From NCBI RefSeq assembly GCF_963678975.1, contig NC_089279.1, positions 34,291,297 to 34,355,296 of the forward strand: a stretch of 64,000 nt of DNA, read 5' to 3'. The position numbers were made by a program, and so were the translations under genes. Shown piece by piece: positions 12,693 through 30,028 of the stretch (within the stretch, counting starts at the first letter, position 1; each line of letters begins with the position of its first letter). Source of the DNA: Dysidea avara (lineage: Eukaryota > Porifera > Demospongiae > Dictyoceratida > Dysideidae). The notes beneath the pieces were generated by a model. The model had not been told where the DNA came from. It did no database searches and saw only the letters and a list, made by a program, of their open reading frames with translations.

Positions 12693-15600
12693 TACTAGAA
12701 TTTAATGTATTATAATCACCTGATCAATGGCACCATACAAATATACAACTCAGAACTTACTGTGCTGCAAAGGCATCCATTTCAGTTACAGAATCTTCAG
12801 ATATCTTTATGGCTTCATCACGTTCACTAGTAATTGTCTGCTGATTCTTTAACATAGAATCAAAGCGGCGCTGTAGCTCAGTAAAGGCTGCATGACGCTG
12901 TGCAGATTCAATCTTCAGCTGCTCACTACAGATACATGTGAATTGACATAAAACTGACACTTTGATAAAGGAACTACACACCTATAGTACACAAAATACA
13001 TAGCGCACTGAACAAAGTGCAAAGTGAACAATGTGCACTGTGCTCATGTACACTGAACTATTGTACGCCACTATCAAGACAGCTTTCAATAATATAACTG
13101 TAAAGATGGAGAAACTTTAATACAGCAGTCATGCTCCCTTATACATCAAGAAGTCATGGTGTTTCACTGCTATGTAAATGTCCTGGCTACGCCCTTAACA
13201 AAGCAGTTATCATAAGACAAATTACACACAATATCAACCAGATATGGGGCCAAGTACATGAGTACTTACGTATACTTAAGCACAAACTTGAAAGTTGTAC
13301 TTTAATACTTTCTTAAATACCCCAATGTACTTGTACTTGTACTCAATTACCTTGCTAAGTATTTGTATGTACTTGACTACTTTAAGTACATTGAAATATG
13401 TATTTGTAAGTAATGTTAAGCACTGCAACCATTGTAGTTTGTATACAGTGATCATGAACGTCAATGAGAATAAATTTTATGAAGACATGTAGTTTTCAAC
13501 TTTTTGAAATTCTTTAAAACCTTTTACAACTTTACTATGCATCATGTAGTAAACGGAATTCTGGTGTAACAAAAGTAGTACCTGCCATCCTTGCAATGCC
13601 TTAAATTACTTTACAAGATGGTGCCATACATAGCATGTTTAAGGGAGCTGAATAACAGCTAATATAAGCCATGAATTCTTTGCCACTAGCATTATTGGTA
13701 TAGTAGAAATGGCAGTAAGCCATGAAATAAGATTCGTTGAAACGAATATCCTCACGATTGATGGTCACAAAAGCAGCAGACTGCAGTTGATGACTGTTTC
13801 TTGTGAGCAATGCCTAGTATTGGCATTGGATTGCTATTGGAAATTTTCACCTGAAATGTATCTGTATCAAATCGGCAGTGAAAAAGTGGTATTGGTATAT
13901 CACTAAATTAGCAATACATATCACAATAGCAGTGAAAGGTACACAGTTATCTCCATGGTATCAAGCCTTAAGCAGTAATTTGTGTACAAGTAGTCCACCA
14001 GTCATGATACTGTAGAGGCTATACAGCTGAAACAGATACATGTACATATCCCAGAGGACATCCATTACAAAAATTATATACCACACCTGTGGTTTAGATT
14101 AAAAAAGCGCCGTACTGTGGTATATAACTGATATACCACGGCAAACCAGAGGAGGTTGGTCACCCGTCATAATTCATCTCGTGATCTCAAAGGAAGGGTT
14201 GAGCTAATTCAACCTTCACACCTCTTAATATTCTAAAGGACGGATTGTATGTCCATACCAGAGTGTCCCAGTGATATTACAAGCCTTTTCAGTACAATGC
14301 GCTGCTATCCTAGCTGCTAAACAAGCTTTAACACATAGAACAATGCTTTGTTGCATAATTTTGCGTCATAGGATTATGACACGTGACCAACCTCCTCTGA
14401 CGGCAAACTGTAGTATCATGAACCATGATAGTGGGTTCATAATAGGGATCACCCATGTTTTTTGCAAAAATCCTAATAGAACGCACACCTAAAAACCACC
14501 TTGAAAAGCATCCTTCAACTCAAAACAACCCTCTGGTGGTTCTTTGCAATGAGTATTGGTCCACTAGTAAGTATCAAGTGAAAAGGAAACAGTATGTGTA
14601 TTTCAGACAACACTGAAATTTTCCAGTTTGTTCATATTATTATTATTCTTATTATTCATAATATTATTATTCTTTCACAGGCATAGCGAAGTTTACAAGG
14701 AGAATCCTGGGATAAAAAGTAGCAAGGCTTGCTGAATGGATCATTGTGCGTGTCCATTACCTATTTTTGATTTCGTTTTAGGATGGAAACAGCCCAAACC
14801 GGGCCATTTCTTCTTGCCAAAATGCCATTACGCTTGAGAAGCCATACAAGATCACGCTCAGAGTTAAGTTTTTTGGTGTGCGCTACTTGTGGCTAATACA
14901 ATCCGTCTTTATTAAACTCAGTATAGGCCAGGAAGCTTAATCTGGGCTGATGACTTTGTTGCAAGGTGGTTTTTTCGCTCCGTGATTATTGTACGTGGGC
15001 GGGTTATCCAGATTAAATACTCTAATAGAGCAGTCACTTAAATACTCTAATAATGCAGTCAAGTGTATAACTACAATCCTTGCACTGAATTTGACAGCTA
15101 TTAAAGGCACCAGTAATGTAAATTGTAGCTCATATTAGGAGACTCTCAGTCTGTATACACATTGCAATTTGATCAGTTTCATGTGTGTACTGAAATGTTG
15201 ACAGTGTTACTATGCAGAATGCAAAATTACACTATTCACAACAGTCTTTATTATCAATAAAAGAAATCTCATAATCCATTACTGGATTAATTAAAAAGTA
15301 CACAAACTAGAAGAATTAAAAATTGGAAATTTTAAAATGGGAATAGGGATCACTGAAAAAAGCCACAAAACAAGAAGGGATCGCTGGGGTGGTAATGTAA
15401 ACCACAAATCCCTACTCACTTCAAAATGACAGAGCATGTAACTAAAGATTTATGACAGAGTCAAAATAGGGACTTGTGGTTTACATTACCACCCCAGCGA
15501 TCCCTTCTTGTTTTGTGGCTTTTTTCAGCGATCCCTATTCCCATTTTAAAATTTCCAATTTTTAATTCATCTAATATAAGTGATATACCACGCTTTGTGG

Positions 15601-18600
15601 CTATGCTTACCATATATGGTACATTCCGTGAAATCCTTATCAAAACAGTAAACAAGTCTCTCTAATAACAAGTGCCTAAATCAAGCAAGAAGTATTCACC
15701 TGAGCACTGTGAGCAAGGAGAAACATTTTTCAGTGAACTCTCGTCTCCTTCACTGAGTCACGAGTAGATGGGCATGGCACTGCTAAAGAGTCTAAAATGT
15801 CAAGGATTTCTATTGGTTTTGATCTTCAACAGGTGGTGTTTTACTATAAATTGCTATCTATAATCGTTTCATCTACTAGGGTGTAGAATATAACAGTTAT
15901 AACACGATTACTAAAAATATATGCACTCAGGGTGCTCGTGCATATATTTTTGTCATATCCCTTGTAACCATGTTATAAAAAATATATGTAGTGATTTGAA
16001 GCCGTTGGAATGGTTGTTACACTTACATGCTAGTACGGAGTTTCCTCAATAACCATAACTGGCGTCATATAAATACCTACATAACTAAGACCATCCATGA
16101 CTAATGTATGCACATACCCTGTTTTTAAAGCAAGTCACTATCTGTAAGTGGAAGATATCCAAAGATTGTGGTTATGATATCCAGATAGGAAAATTGCTAT
16201 CCATTTTATTACCATACAGCAAACTATAGCTGCAAGGTCCATAGCTGGTAAAATAGCCTCCAGCATACTGTGATTGTGAAATCTGTGATACACAAACAAT
16301 TTTCTATGCATCTCTTTGGATACTATGGCAAAGGTATGAAAACTTAAGAATGCAGAAGGCTTAGGTAAACCTCAATCTGCTTACTCAAAATATAAAACAT
16401 TCAGCATGCCAGCAGAAACTTTTACAAGCTAAGCTTTGGTTAGCAAATTTTACAAAACAATGGACCTTGCACACATAACTAGCTGTACGGTGTGCAGCAA
16501 CATATGATCAAATTAAACACATATATACTATATAATGATATTCCATATATATTTCCTAGCACATACCCTCCTGTACATATTTATGAACCAAACTGCATGG
16601 ATGCAAAAAGGTAAAATACAGGCTTACTGTAAGCACTCACTTTTCCTGATTTTGCTGCCTTATTTGACCCTCATACTCTTGTTGCAGACGAGCTTTTTCA
16701 CTAGTCAAGTTTTCTATTTGACTTTGCTGCTGAGATGCTGTTTTATTGGTACTATGAAAAACAAATAGTGTACTGTTATGAACTGCAAGAAAAATATCTA
16801 TATATGTACACACATACAGAAGTCTATTATAAAGGCTGCAAGGACCCCCCTCTCACTACACGCGCACGCACACACACACACACGCACACGTGCACACATG
16901 CATACATACAGACCTCCTCTTCTTCACTGCATACAACTTTTCAAAAAGGAAGGGACAAACATGCGGCAACTGATACCAGAGGACCCATTGGAATTCCAAC
17001 AGCAACATGTACCACTAGTATTGCGACAAGCATATGCTAAGTTGTGTCAATCCTAGATGTTATCCCCTGGGGGGCTTGTAAACCTCCACAAATGTACCAG
17101 GTTGGTGTGTAAGTGACATCATCAGGCGCCTTCCTGAACTATGGCACACAGTAAACCGACTCCGTGATCATTCTTCATCAGCTAGTTAATAGCCATTACC
17201 CATGGAGCATTCATTTGTCCGGCATGATGTTAAAACTATATCACCCATCCCTCTGCTCCTATGCACACAGTGCCACACACACATTAAATTAACGTACTTC
17301 AATTGAAGCTGCTGAAGATTATCAGTAAGCTGTTTAACCTGATCATCCTTCTGTAGCTGTAGCTGATTAGTAGCACTAGTCTGCTCCTGCAGTTTCTGTT
17401 GTAGATCAAAATTCTGCTGGTCTAAATTAAACTTCTGCTGAGAATTCTGATGCTGCAGACTGGAATATTCCTGCTGCAGCTGACTGTAATTACGTTGCAA
17501 CTGTGACATATCTCCTTTTAGATGCATATATTCTCCATGCAACTGGGTGTAATTTTGCCTTTCTTGTTGTAATTCAGTGTTCAGTCCTTGACTACCCCTC
17601 TCTTTGGTTGATAATCTAGCTGTTAATGCTTCATTTTCTTTAATCTTTCTTTGGAGTTGTATTTCAAGATCACTTTTGCTATGTTGAACTGTTTCTAATT
17701 CACTAGCCTTGGAAGAAAGCATGTCATTGAGATGCGCTATTTCATCTTCTTTCAGTTTAAAGTCATTTTCCAACTTAGAAATCTGGTTTTGCGATTCTTG
17801 TAGCTCTTTTCCTTTCTCCTTTAAATCACTTTTCGTCACACTAACCTCGCTTATCTGTTCATTTAACTTTTGTTTGGTTACTTTTAGCTCTTGTTCCGAG
17901 TCTCTCAGTTTAGTTTGTGATTCAACATCCACTTTGGATTTTGACTCCCGTAGTTGCTGCTTCAATTCAGCATTCTCCTGCTTCAAATCAGAATTCTCCT
18001 GCCAACATTAAAAAATTAGCATTAAACACAAGAGATAAGTACTGCAAAGTAACGGCAAAAAAAAAATACTAGGAATTATTGTGGAAACTTACACACACAC
18101 ACATACACACACATATATATATATGTAGAGACTGCTATGACTTGCAACCATACAATATGTCCTATAAAACTAGATGCATTTTAGTAATGCTATAGAGCAA
18201 AGAATTCCATTATAGAGTTGCTGTTTACACTATCATAACTGCAAGCCATTATGACTTCATAGTACATAAATACAACTTAACAATCACAGTAAGCATCACT
18301 AACTGTTGATGGTTTGTGGTACCTTTGACTTGTACAAGCCAATCAGAATTAGTTGTAAATGTGTACTTGTAATAGAGCTTGTTCTGATCTTATAGCCAGC
18401 TTTTAGGATTTCCAACTCATAGTTGTATTACGCTCTGTATAATCACTGATAGCCAAGTGGAGCAATGTTAGGGCACAAGGCCCACTCGGGTTGCATGAAG
18501 ATCTTAGCAGATAGTGGCAATACGCTCAAATGTAACGTCATCTGCATTAAAAGGCATGGCCACTCTGGTTACATGAATATCTTAGCAGATTTTCAAAACC

Positions 18601-19575
18601 TGAGAAAAAGCATAATGCGTGGCACCTAGAACAGGAGAATTGTGATCCATGCAATGGAAATTGCCATCGACCATGTACCATACAAACTACATAACACTAT
18701 ACTAAACTGTAGATTAATAGCCACTCAAGCTTATGGTTTACTATACTTAATTAACCCTTTAGGGACCAGTATCGTACATGTACCTCCAAATATGACCTTA
18801 TGTGAAAGACCGCCGTCGTACATGTACATCATAGTGTGTAAAAAGTACGCAAAGAGCTGTAACTCCACAGCAATTGAAGCTATGGGCTTGGAACAAAGAC
18901 CATTGTATCCATCATTAGTAGGCGATTCTTCTGATATACAAGGCCAATATATTTTGAAAAGCTATGCTAGTGAAAAGTTGCAATCTATCTAAAGTTATAG
19001 TATGTTTACACAACAATAAAACTAACCTTGTAGAATTCGCTATATAACTTCCTCTCTGATTGTCCGATTTACTTGCAATAAAGCTTAGAGTGCTCTCTAT
19101 TTAGAGAGGAATAAAATGATAAACAAAATCACGTGATGGCGTACTTTAAATAGAACAAATCACGACGTTTTGAAAGATTGCATAGCAAAAGATACAGATT
19201 GCCAACAATGTAAAGAAATCGTGTTGTTGCTTCATAAATAGTAAGTTCTACCCACTTCAATTATTTAATTAGTGCTGTTTGTTATTGATAGGCAAGTTTC
19301 CCCATATATAATACTTTAACCATTACCTACTTCCTGGAGTTCTGTTAGCACTACAAACTTGCTAAGTAATAGAATACATAATTTCATAAATTTACGGGTT
19401 TTCAGGGTAGGCATTGTGTAAATTACTGTGGTCCTTAAAGGGTTAATTAATTAATATACTGTACATTCATAATTCCAAACAGTGTACAATGTACCTTAGA
19501 GAATTTGTCTAGCTTCTTCATCAACCCAGTAGCTTGCGCTGTTCTTGCAGCAGCAGCATCAGGAGTACCACTCAT
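548..19575 (-). CDS. IKBKG/OPTN-like: Gene A: NEMO/optineurin-like coiled-coil protein with CCHC zinc finger and degraded UBAN
   Basis: Spliced gene on the minus strand. Exons, in order of transcription: 19575-19495, 17998-17298, 16751-16641, 12925-12761, 12206-11915, 10895-10781, 9727-9675, 8626-8467, 721-548. All have AG/GT borders, and phases agree except between 11915 and 10895, where a short exon (phase 0 to 2) is missing from my model; genes B and C have a 35-nt exon there. The ATG at 19575 follows an acceptor AG, so an untranslated leader exon must lie upstream. The product is about 629 residues: a short Ala-rich start, about 420 residues of Gln/Glu/Lys coiled coil, a UBAN-like segment, a Gly/Pro/Gln linker and a CCHC finger ending DPNAH. 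Proteins of this family bind polyubiquitin in NF-kB or autophagy signalling; that role is inferred by family. The reading frame is open, so the gene looks functional although its UBAN lacks key residues. Confidence 0.8.
1868..4225 (+). mobile_element. Degenerate Ty3/Gypsy-type LTR retrotransposon, truncated
   Basis: Lies in the last intron of gene A, antisense to it. From 1868 a gag-like frame (MPYVFRQTDLPKLDIQV) runs to 2464 with one in-frame stop near 2033. After a frame change come a zinc-knuckle remnant (CNKVGHFARVC), a protease-like LPDSGVDISAAS near 2770-2805, then reverse transcriptase segments in at least two further frames (RMCVDLSHLN, LRAPYGISS, VDDFVIYD near 3650) and an RNase H-like STDASKQGLGF near 4100. 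Similarity ends near 4220. I see no integrase and no long terminal repeats. It is a dead copy with several stops and frame changes. Confidence 0.8.
4382..4700. repeat. Unclassified interspersed repeat after the retroelement
   Basis: A T-rich run is followed by sequence (ATTTGGCACACAGAAGG, CTTTGGCTGGAATACG) with the look of an old dispersed repeat. It has no coding frame I trust. Confidence 0.3.
4985..5535. repeat. Satellite-like array, about 30-bp units paired into about 60-bp dimers
   Basis: Alternating units of the type AGAGAGATCAGCTAGAAGAA-GTTACCTTGT and AGAGTTCAGCTACAAACAAA-TCACCCTGT repeat with 5-20 percent divergence. Confidence 0.8.
5584..6215. repeat. 632-bp tandem duplication, copy 1
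   Basis: Nearly identical to 6550-7181, offset 966 bp, with about two base differences seen (GATGAG versus GGTGAG near 5964; GAAATA versus GAAGTA near 6105). Short open frames inside are the same in both copies. I see no gene, and the duplication is recent. Confidence 0.85.
6216..6545. repeat. Two 165-bp tandem units between the duplicate blocks
   Basis: Units 6216-6380 and 6381-6545 both start ATATTAAGAGAGGCATCACG and look identical. They contain overlapping CACGTGA palindromes. Confidence 0.8.
6550..7181. repeat. 632-bp tandem duplication, copy 2
   Basis: Second copy of 5584-6215. The similarity stops after GGTCACATTTA. Confidence 0.85.
7339..7571. mobile_element. Foldback MITE
   Basis: Arms 7339-7422 and 7488-7571 are inverted copies (CCAAAACAGCCAAGCTGTAA against TTACAGCTTGGCTGTTTTGG). 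Fragments of the same end occur near 24000 and 50730. Confidence 0.75.
7690..8440. repeat. Dispersed repeat, related to 28380-29035
   Basis: Same order of motifs in both places: ATCAAAAGAAAGAATGGC near the start, a TGGCATAC / CAATGCAT block, CAACTTATT and CCAATACTG, then GTGAGGCTGGTTTTGGGGTGAT. It lies in an intron of gene A; the second copy lies in an intron of gene C. Confidence 0.55.
8467..10895 (-). CDS. Gene A linker exons (Gly/Pro/Gln-rich)
   Basis: Three exons: 10895-10781 (starts RESTSSGGQRSD), 9727-9675 (PMDTTPNRFNYPHGGQE) and 8626-8467 (GGYAPIPGQ ... QPWSPPA ... YPRNP). They match gene B exons 43765-43849, 44866-44915 and 46220-46355 in order, phase and motif (PMDATPN and PWSPPA are shared). 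They form a low-complexity, probably disordered linker between coiled coil and zinc finger, comparable to the proline-rich segment of NEMO. Confidence 0.75.
11484..11882. mobile_element. hAT-like MITE (TAGGGCTGAGYRATA family)
   Basis: Starts TAGGGCTGAG and ends CTCAGCACTA. Flanks TATGTAGT and TACGTAGT form an 8-bp target duplication with one change. It is full of TATCGATA/ATCACGAT motifs and lies between gene A exons 11915 and 10895. Confidence 0.75.
11915..12206 (-). CDS. Gene A exon 5 with degenerate UBAN motif
   Basis: Encodes 97 residues of coiled coil. The UBAN-like segment is at 12040-11984 (about residues 409-427): QTATFQQKFRDADVAREKL. Against the family pattern (Q-V-x-x-Y-x-x-D-F-x-x-E-R-x-x-R-E-x-L), Phe, the second Arg, Glu and Leu are kept. 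The Asp before Phe is Lys, and the Glu-Arg pair is Ala-Asp. The donor is GAG|GTAAGA, phase 0. Exons 16751-16641 and 12925-12761 precede it and are also coiled coil. Confidence 0.75.
12593..12689. repeat. CA microsatellite
   Basis: About 96 bp of nearly perfect CA in a gene A intron. Confidence 0.95.
13245..13490. repeat. Partial GGGGCCAAGTAC repeat
   Basis: Shares its left end (GGGGCCAAGTACATGAGTAC) and many AAGTACTTG words with the longer copy at 32238-32918. Confidence 0.6.
15308..15574. mobile_element. Foldback MITE with near-perfect long arms
   Basis: Arms of about 108 bp (15311-15419 and 15466-15571) are inverted copies around a 45-bp loop, for example GGGATCGCTGGGGTGGTAAT against ATTACCACCCCAGCGATCCC. 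It lies in a gene A intron. Confidence 0.85.
17298..17998 (-). CDS. Gene A exon 2 (main coiled coil)
   Basis: A 701-nt exon that is open throughout. It encodes 233 residues made almost only of Lys, Glu, Gln, Leu, Ser and Asp in heptad-like order (for example ENAELKQQLRESKSKVD and SQLQRNYSQLQQEYSSLQ). The acceptor is GGCAG|GAG and the donor is GAA|GTACGT (phase 2). It has no match in length to any single exon of genes B or C, so the N-terminal half of A has diverged most. Confidence 0.8.
18755..19442. mobile_element. piggyBac-like MITE
   Basis: Flanked on both sides by TTAA. Ends CCCTTTAGGGACCA and TGGTCCTTAAAGGG are inverted. TTAA targets and CCY-start termini are typical of piggyBac elements. 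It lies in gene A intron 1, about 50 bp from the exon 1 donor, and has no transposase. Confidence 0.8.
19495..19575 (-). CDS. Gene A exon 1 (start codon)
   Basis: Encodes 27 residues beginning MSGTPDAAAARTAQATG and ending KFSK, with donor AAG|GTAC. It joins in phase 0 to the exon starting at 17998. The Ala-rich start differs from genes B and C. An acceptor-like CACCTAG lies seven bases before the ATG, so transcription starts further upstream, somewhere in 19.6-22.9 kb. Confidence 0.7.
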
Positions 19576-21635
19576 TTTGGTCCTAGGTGTAGACAAACTG
19601 AGGATCAAGGCACACTCACATACAGTTTGTGAACATATAAGAGAAAAGATATAATGTTCTATGTAATAAAACAAGTTTTCCGTAGCAAAATAAATCAAGT
19701 ATAGAGTCACTAGAGTGGTTATTATTAATTCGCTACCAACATCAAATTATACACAATAAAATACACTCCTTTTACCAGAGTGGTACAGTACTGGTCTACC
19801 ACTCTTAAGGGAAGACCCTGCTAGGTTACTTTTTGTTAACTATAAAATGTTACACTAGTATATTAAAAATTATTGATTTAAGAAATCCTAGCAATAAAAA
19901 GTAGCGAAACAAGAGATGAATGATGGTATTACAGCATAGCTCGATGGGAAGATCCCTAAATTGGCTTGTTACAGGTGTATAACAACAAGAGTATATAATG
20001 GGGAGGTTTTGTTCAATGCCAAAGTAGGGATTTTCCCACCAAGCTATGCTGTAATATTCTTGTTTCATTTTTTATTGCTTGGACCCCTACTTTATTTTAA
20101 ATTAATATACTATACTACTGTAGTTTGGTTTTTTCGTTATAGCATACATGTGACTGTTCTATTAGGGTGACTGCTGTATTTGAGTATATTGAGTCAGCCT
20201 TTCACTTATCATGGTGTGTGTGAATGACTATTTTTATGAATGGTGGAGTTAGTAGAACAATAGCACATATAACTAAACCACAGCTAGACTAATAATAATG
20301 GGGTGCGTCATCATGATAGATTGTTAAGAAGTGTGGTCTCGGTGCTCAATTGTTATAATCAATCGAGATTGCATTAATAGGCATGGCATTCAACCTATAG
20401 TGAAGTTACAGGTATCTAGCGAGCATAAGTGCTTCAATAAGTCTGCAACATCTAAATTAAAGGTGGACCGATACCAATACTAGTATTGGTATCGACACCG
20501 ATACCACTGGTATCGGATCGGATCAGTATCAGTAATATGAGGTACAGATACCACCAGTAGACACTCACCACTTTTATTAAACCATCTCTAGCTAAGTTTC
20601 CAGTAGCAAATAACTTTGTTTGGCTAGTAAAGTAGCAAAAAAAAGCATTTGTTACTCTTTTCCAAGTATTGCTACAGTTGCTCCATGTGTATTCTAATAT
20701 GTTAGAGCACGTGAATCCTATTTAATTAAATGACAGTGCAGTTGTTTCTCAAAGAATAAGTTTATGACTACTTGGCTTGCTTTTTCATGAAAAGGTTTGG
20801 CTGCAAGGCTGTGACAAGCATTGTAGAAGTACTGTGCAGCTGCATCTCACAGCAGCTTATTATAGAAATATTAACTTATTAGTTTATTAGTTTATTAGTT
20901 TATTAGCTTATTAGTTTTTTAATATTAACTTCATACACACTGTGCAGCTGCATCTCACAGCAGCTTATTATAGAAACTTGATACACTACTTCATTATTGA
21001 TAAATCACCCGCTTAGCATTAATTTAAATAGTTTCACTATGAAAAGAATTGTCCCTTTAATGGAAGGCATTTTCCTTTAAAACTAACTATGCTTCACAGC
21101 TAGGCCACCTAGGTGGCTAGTTAAACACAATTAAGCTGGTCATATTTCAATTTGCAAGGTGGTACAGATAATTATTAGAAGCATGGTTGCATATAACATA
21201 CAATCACTGATTTGATTTCAACATACTCTTAAAAGACACAAGTCATATGACATCTATAGGCGAGAAAGCAGTTTATGTGTGGGATATACCGTCTTGACAG
21301 AAGAAAACCAGTCTATACAAAAAATGCTGCAGCTCAAAAAATGATGAAACGTTTGCACTGTAGCTTTTGATATATGAACATTAAATTATTATTTGCTGTA
21401 CCTACAGAGCAGTAGCCTAGCTAGGGCATGCTATAACACTATCCTCCATCTATAGCAAGCATTGCAAAAATCCGACGCACATGAAGCTATACTAATCAGT
21501 AACCGTTAGCAGTGGTTAATCACACAGTGGCACCATAGATATTGTACACTACGGTACGGTGGCGCCAAAACATTAAAAAAGCGATTTGATTAGCTAAACT
21601 GACTACATTGGACTTCCACTTTAAAATTCTTGTTA

Positions 21636-22202
21636 GGCCAGGCAAACTTGATTAATTGTTCCTCATCCCTGCCCACATCCCTTTTTACCCTATAGCCTCT
21701 AATTTCATCATTGCTATTATCAATCACGTGCACACTTATTTTGATGCTAAGGAGGCTGGTCATCATTTTACAGCACAGCAAATGTCATTTGCACCTCAGA
21801 AACAGTGGTAAAACGTAGATGCTACTTCTTAGCTAACCTTTATAGACCCTTTTCAAGTGAGCTGCTGCCATAGCAACATCCGCCATCTTGGAGTACAACC
21901 AGTTTTGCAACCCTGGTAGTGTTGCTTTCTATAAGAGTAAAACAATACCCAGGAAGTAGAGCTTCTTCTTCTACATTCCACAGCAAAGGTTGACCTGTAT
22001 GCTTTCCCCCACGCTACCAGGGTTCCAAAACGGGTTGTACTCCAAAATGGTGGATGTTGCAGCTCACCTGAAAAGGGTCTATAGTAACAGACAACTTGAT
22101 TTGGAGTGTTTCTTTAATAATGAATAATGAAAAATGACATCCTACCTACATGGAAATCCAATTTTTTGTGGATGAGAAACAAGTAATCAAGTTTATCTGG
22201 CT
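21636..22202. mobile_element. TTA-flanked element (GGCCAGGCAAACTTGATT family), copy 1
   Basis: Ends GGCCAGGCAAACTTGATT and AATCAAGTTTATCTGGCT, flanked by TTA on both sides. The TTA target suggests a Harbinger-like non-autonomous element. It is interrupted by a second MITE at 21843-22082; the shorter copy at 31421-31752 lacks that insert. Confidence 0.7.
21843..22082. mobile_element. Nested foldback MITE
   Basis: Ends TATAGACCCTTTTCAAGTGA and TCACCTGAAAAGGGTCTATA are inverted; the inner arms (CATCTTGGAGTACAACC and GGTTGTACTCCAAAATG) also pair. Confidence 0.75.
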
Positions 22203-22936
22203 TTATGCTAGAACTATTTGAACTTTGTATCATCCAAAGTGTGTCCATCCATGCACACAACAGACACAAGTAACACAAGCTTTAAGTAGTCGATCTATTC
22301 ACATACAAGTGTAACATGCTCAGGTTCATGAACCAACGGCTCTGGAACTCATTCAACTGAACACCATTTCACTTAAAATATCATTATGCGGCTGAAAAAC
22401 AAATGCCATAAATTACTTTTTTAAATCAATTTCACAACATACTCTGGAAGTGATATTCGCACTTATACAGGCACGCATATTCTATAGTGTGCTTTGTGTT
22501 CTGCCAACTCATGAAGCTACAAGTTTTAAACAGCCCAAAATTGCAACTTCACCGCTGTTTCCTATGAGGCGCCATTACAAGAATCGGCACTTTGAGAAAC
22601 GTACGCTCAAGCTTGTGGAAGCTTAGCACCAGCAAAATTCAATCTAAATTTGTGATTACAATTCACTGGACATTCACACATACCTACTGCGTGCCCAGAC
22701 GACAATCCAATAGAAATAAAAATGTCAACTCTTCTAAGAAAACTTCACCTCAGGATACTACACGTACACTAGTACGTATACTAACTGAACCGTCACGAAA
22801 GGTTTATAGTATAACATATAGGGGAAATCCCAAAACATTCCCCCACTAAAACCCTCTCGAGTTTGACGTAACTCCGTTTATTTACGTAAATTTAACTCGA
22901 GAGTCATTTCTACTTTTGAAGCAGTCTTGCAGAAAT

Positions 22937-29718
<6,782 letters not shown>

Positions 29719-29929
29719 TTTTATTATTGAAACACCTTTTGTATGTGTTGTGTATCAGTGTATTATGAGTGTATTATGCAGTGCTTTCTGAACTTTTTGT
29801 GTATTACAAATTTTATACTAGATTTTTATATAATTATGTAGAATTGAAATTCAGCACGTCAGATGCTAGTCTCGTTCCCCTCCGTTTTTTGCCTAACGCA
29901 GTGGGTGTGGTCTGGGCACATCGCGGGTA
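29719..29929. other. Short C-B intergenic spacer
   Basis: About 210 bp between the gene C stop and the gene B promoter-like block. It must hold the gene C poly(A) site; no perfect AATAAA is seen. Confidence 0.5.
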
Positions 29930-30028
29930 CGAACTATTTTTACTACGGCGCAGGCGCTTATAATTGTAATAGCGCCCGATTGAGCTTCGCAAAGTCAACT
30001 TCGGGGGTCAATACTTCAGTTTAACAAG
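29930..30028 (+). promoter_or_regulatory. Gene B promoter and 5' leader exon
   Basis: The block with CTACGGCGCAGGCGCTTAT and ...AACAAG|GTATGTGGTGT is repeated in similar form at 59120-59270, followed in both places by TTAA-GTGGCGC-like sequence 80-100 bp later. In both, an ATG exon of 46 nt follows some kilobases downstream. I read it as a shared promoter plus untranslated first exon with donor at 30029. The exact start site is not visible. Confidence 0.5.

Larger units (their letters stand above)
19576..22936. other. Divergent spacer between genes A and C
   Basis: Must contain the leader exon and promoter of gene A and the promoter of gene C, but I cannot place them. It holds a TTA-flanked element with a nested MITE, an AGTTTATT simple repeat near 20876-20925 between two copies of CTGTGCAGCTGCATCTCACA, and a GATACCAATACTAGTATTGG palindromic repeat near 20470-20520. 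Confidence 0.5.

Noticed and set aside
12409-12715. Cys-Val or His-Thr repeat proteins at this and other CA tracts
   Set aside because: Direct translations of CA/TG microsatellites in introns, open on both strands.
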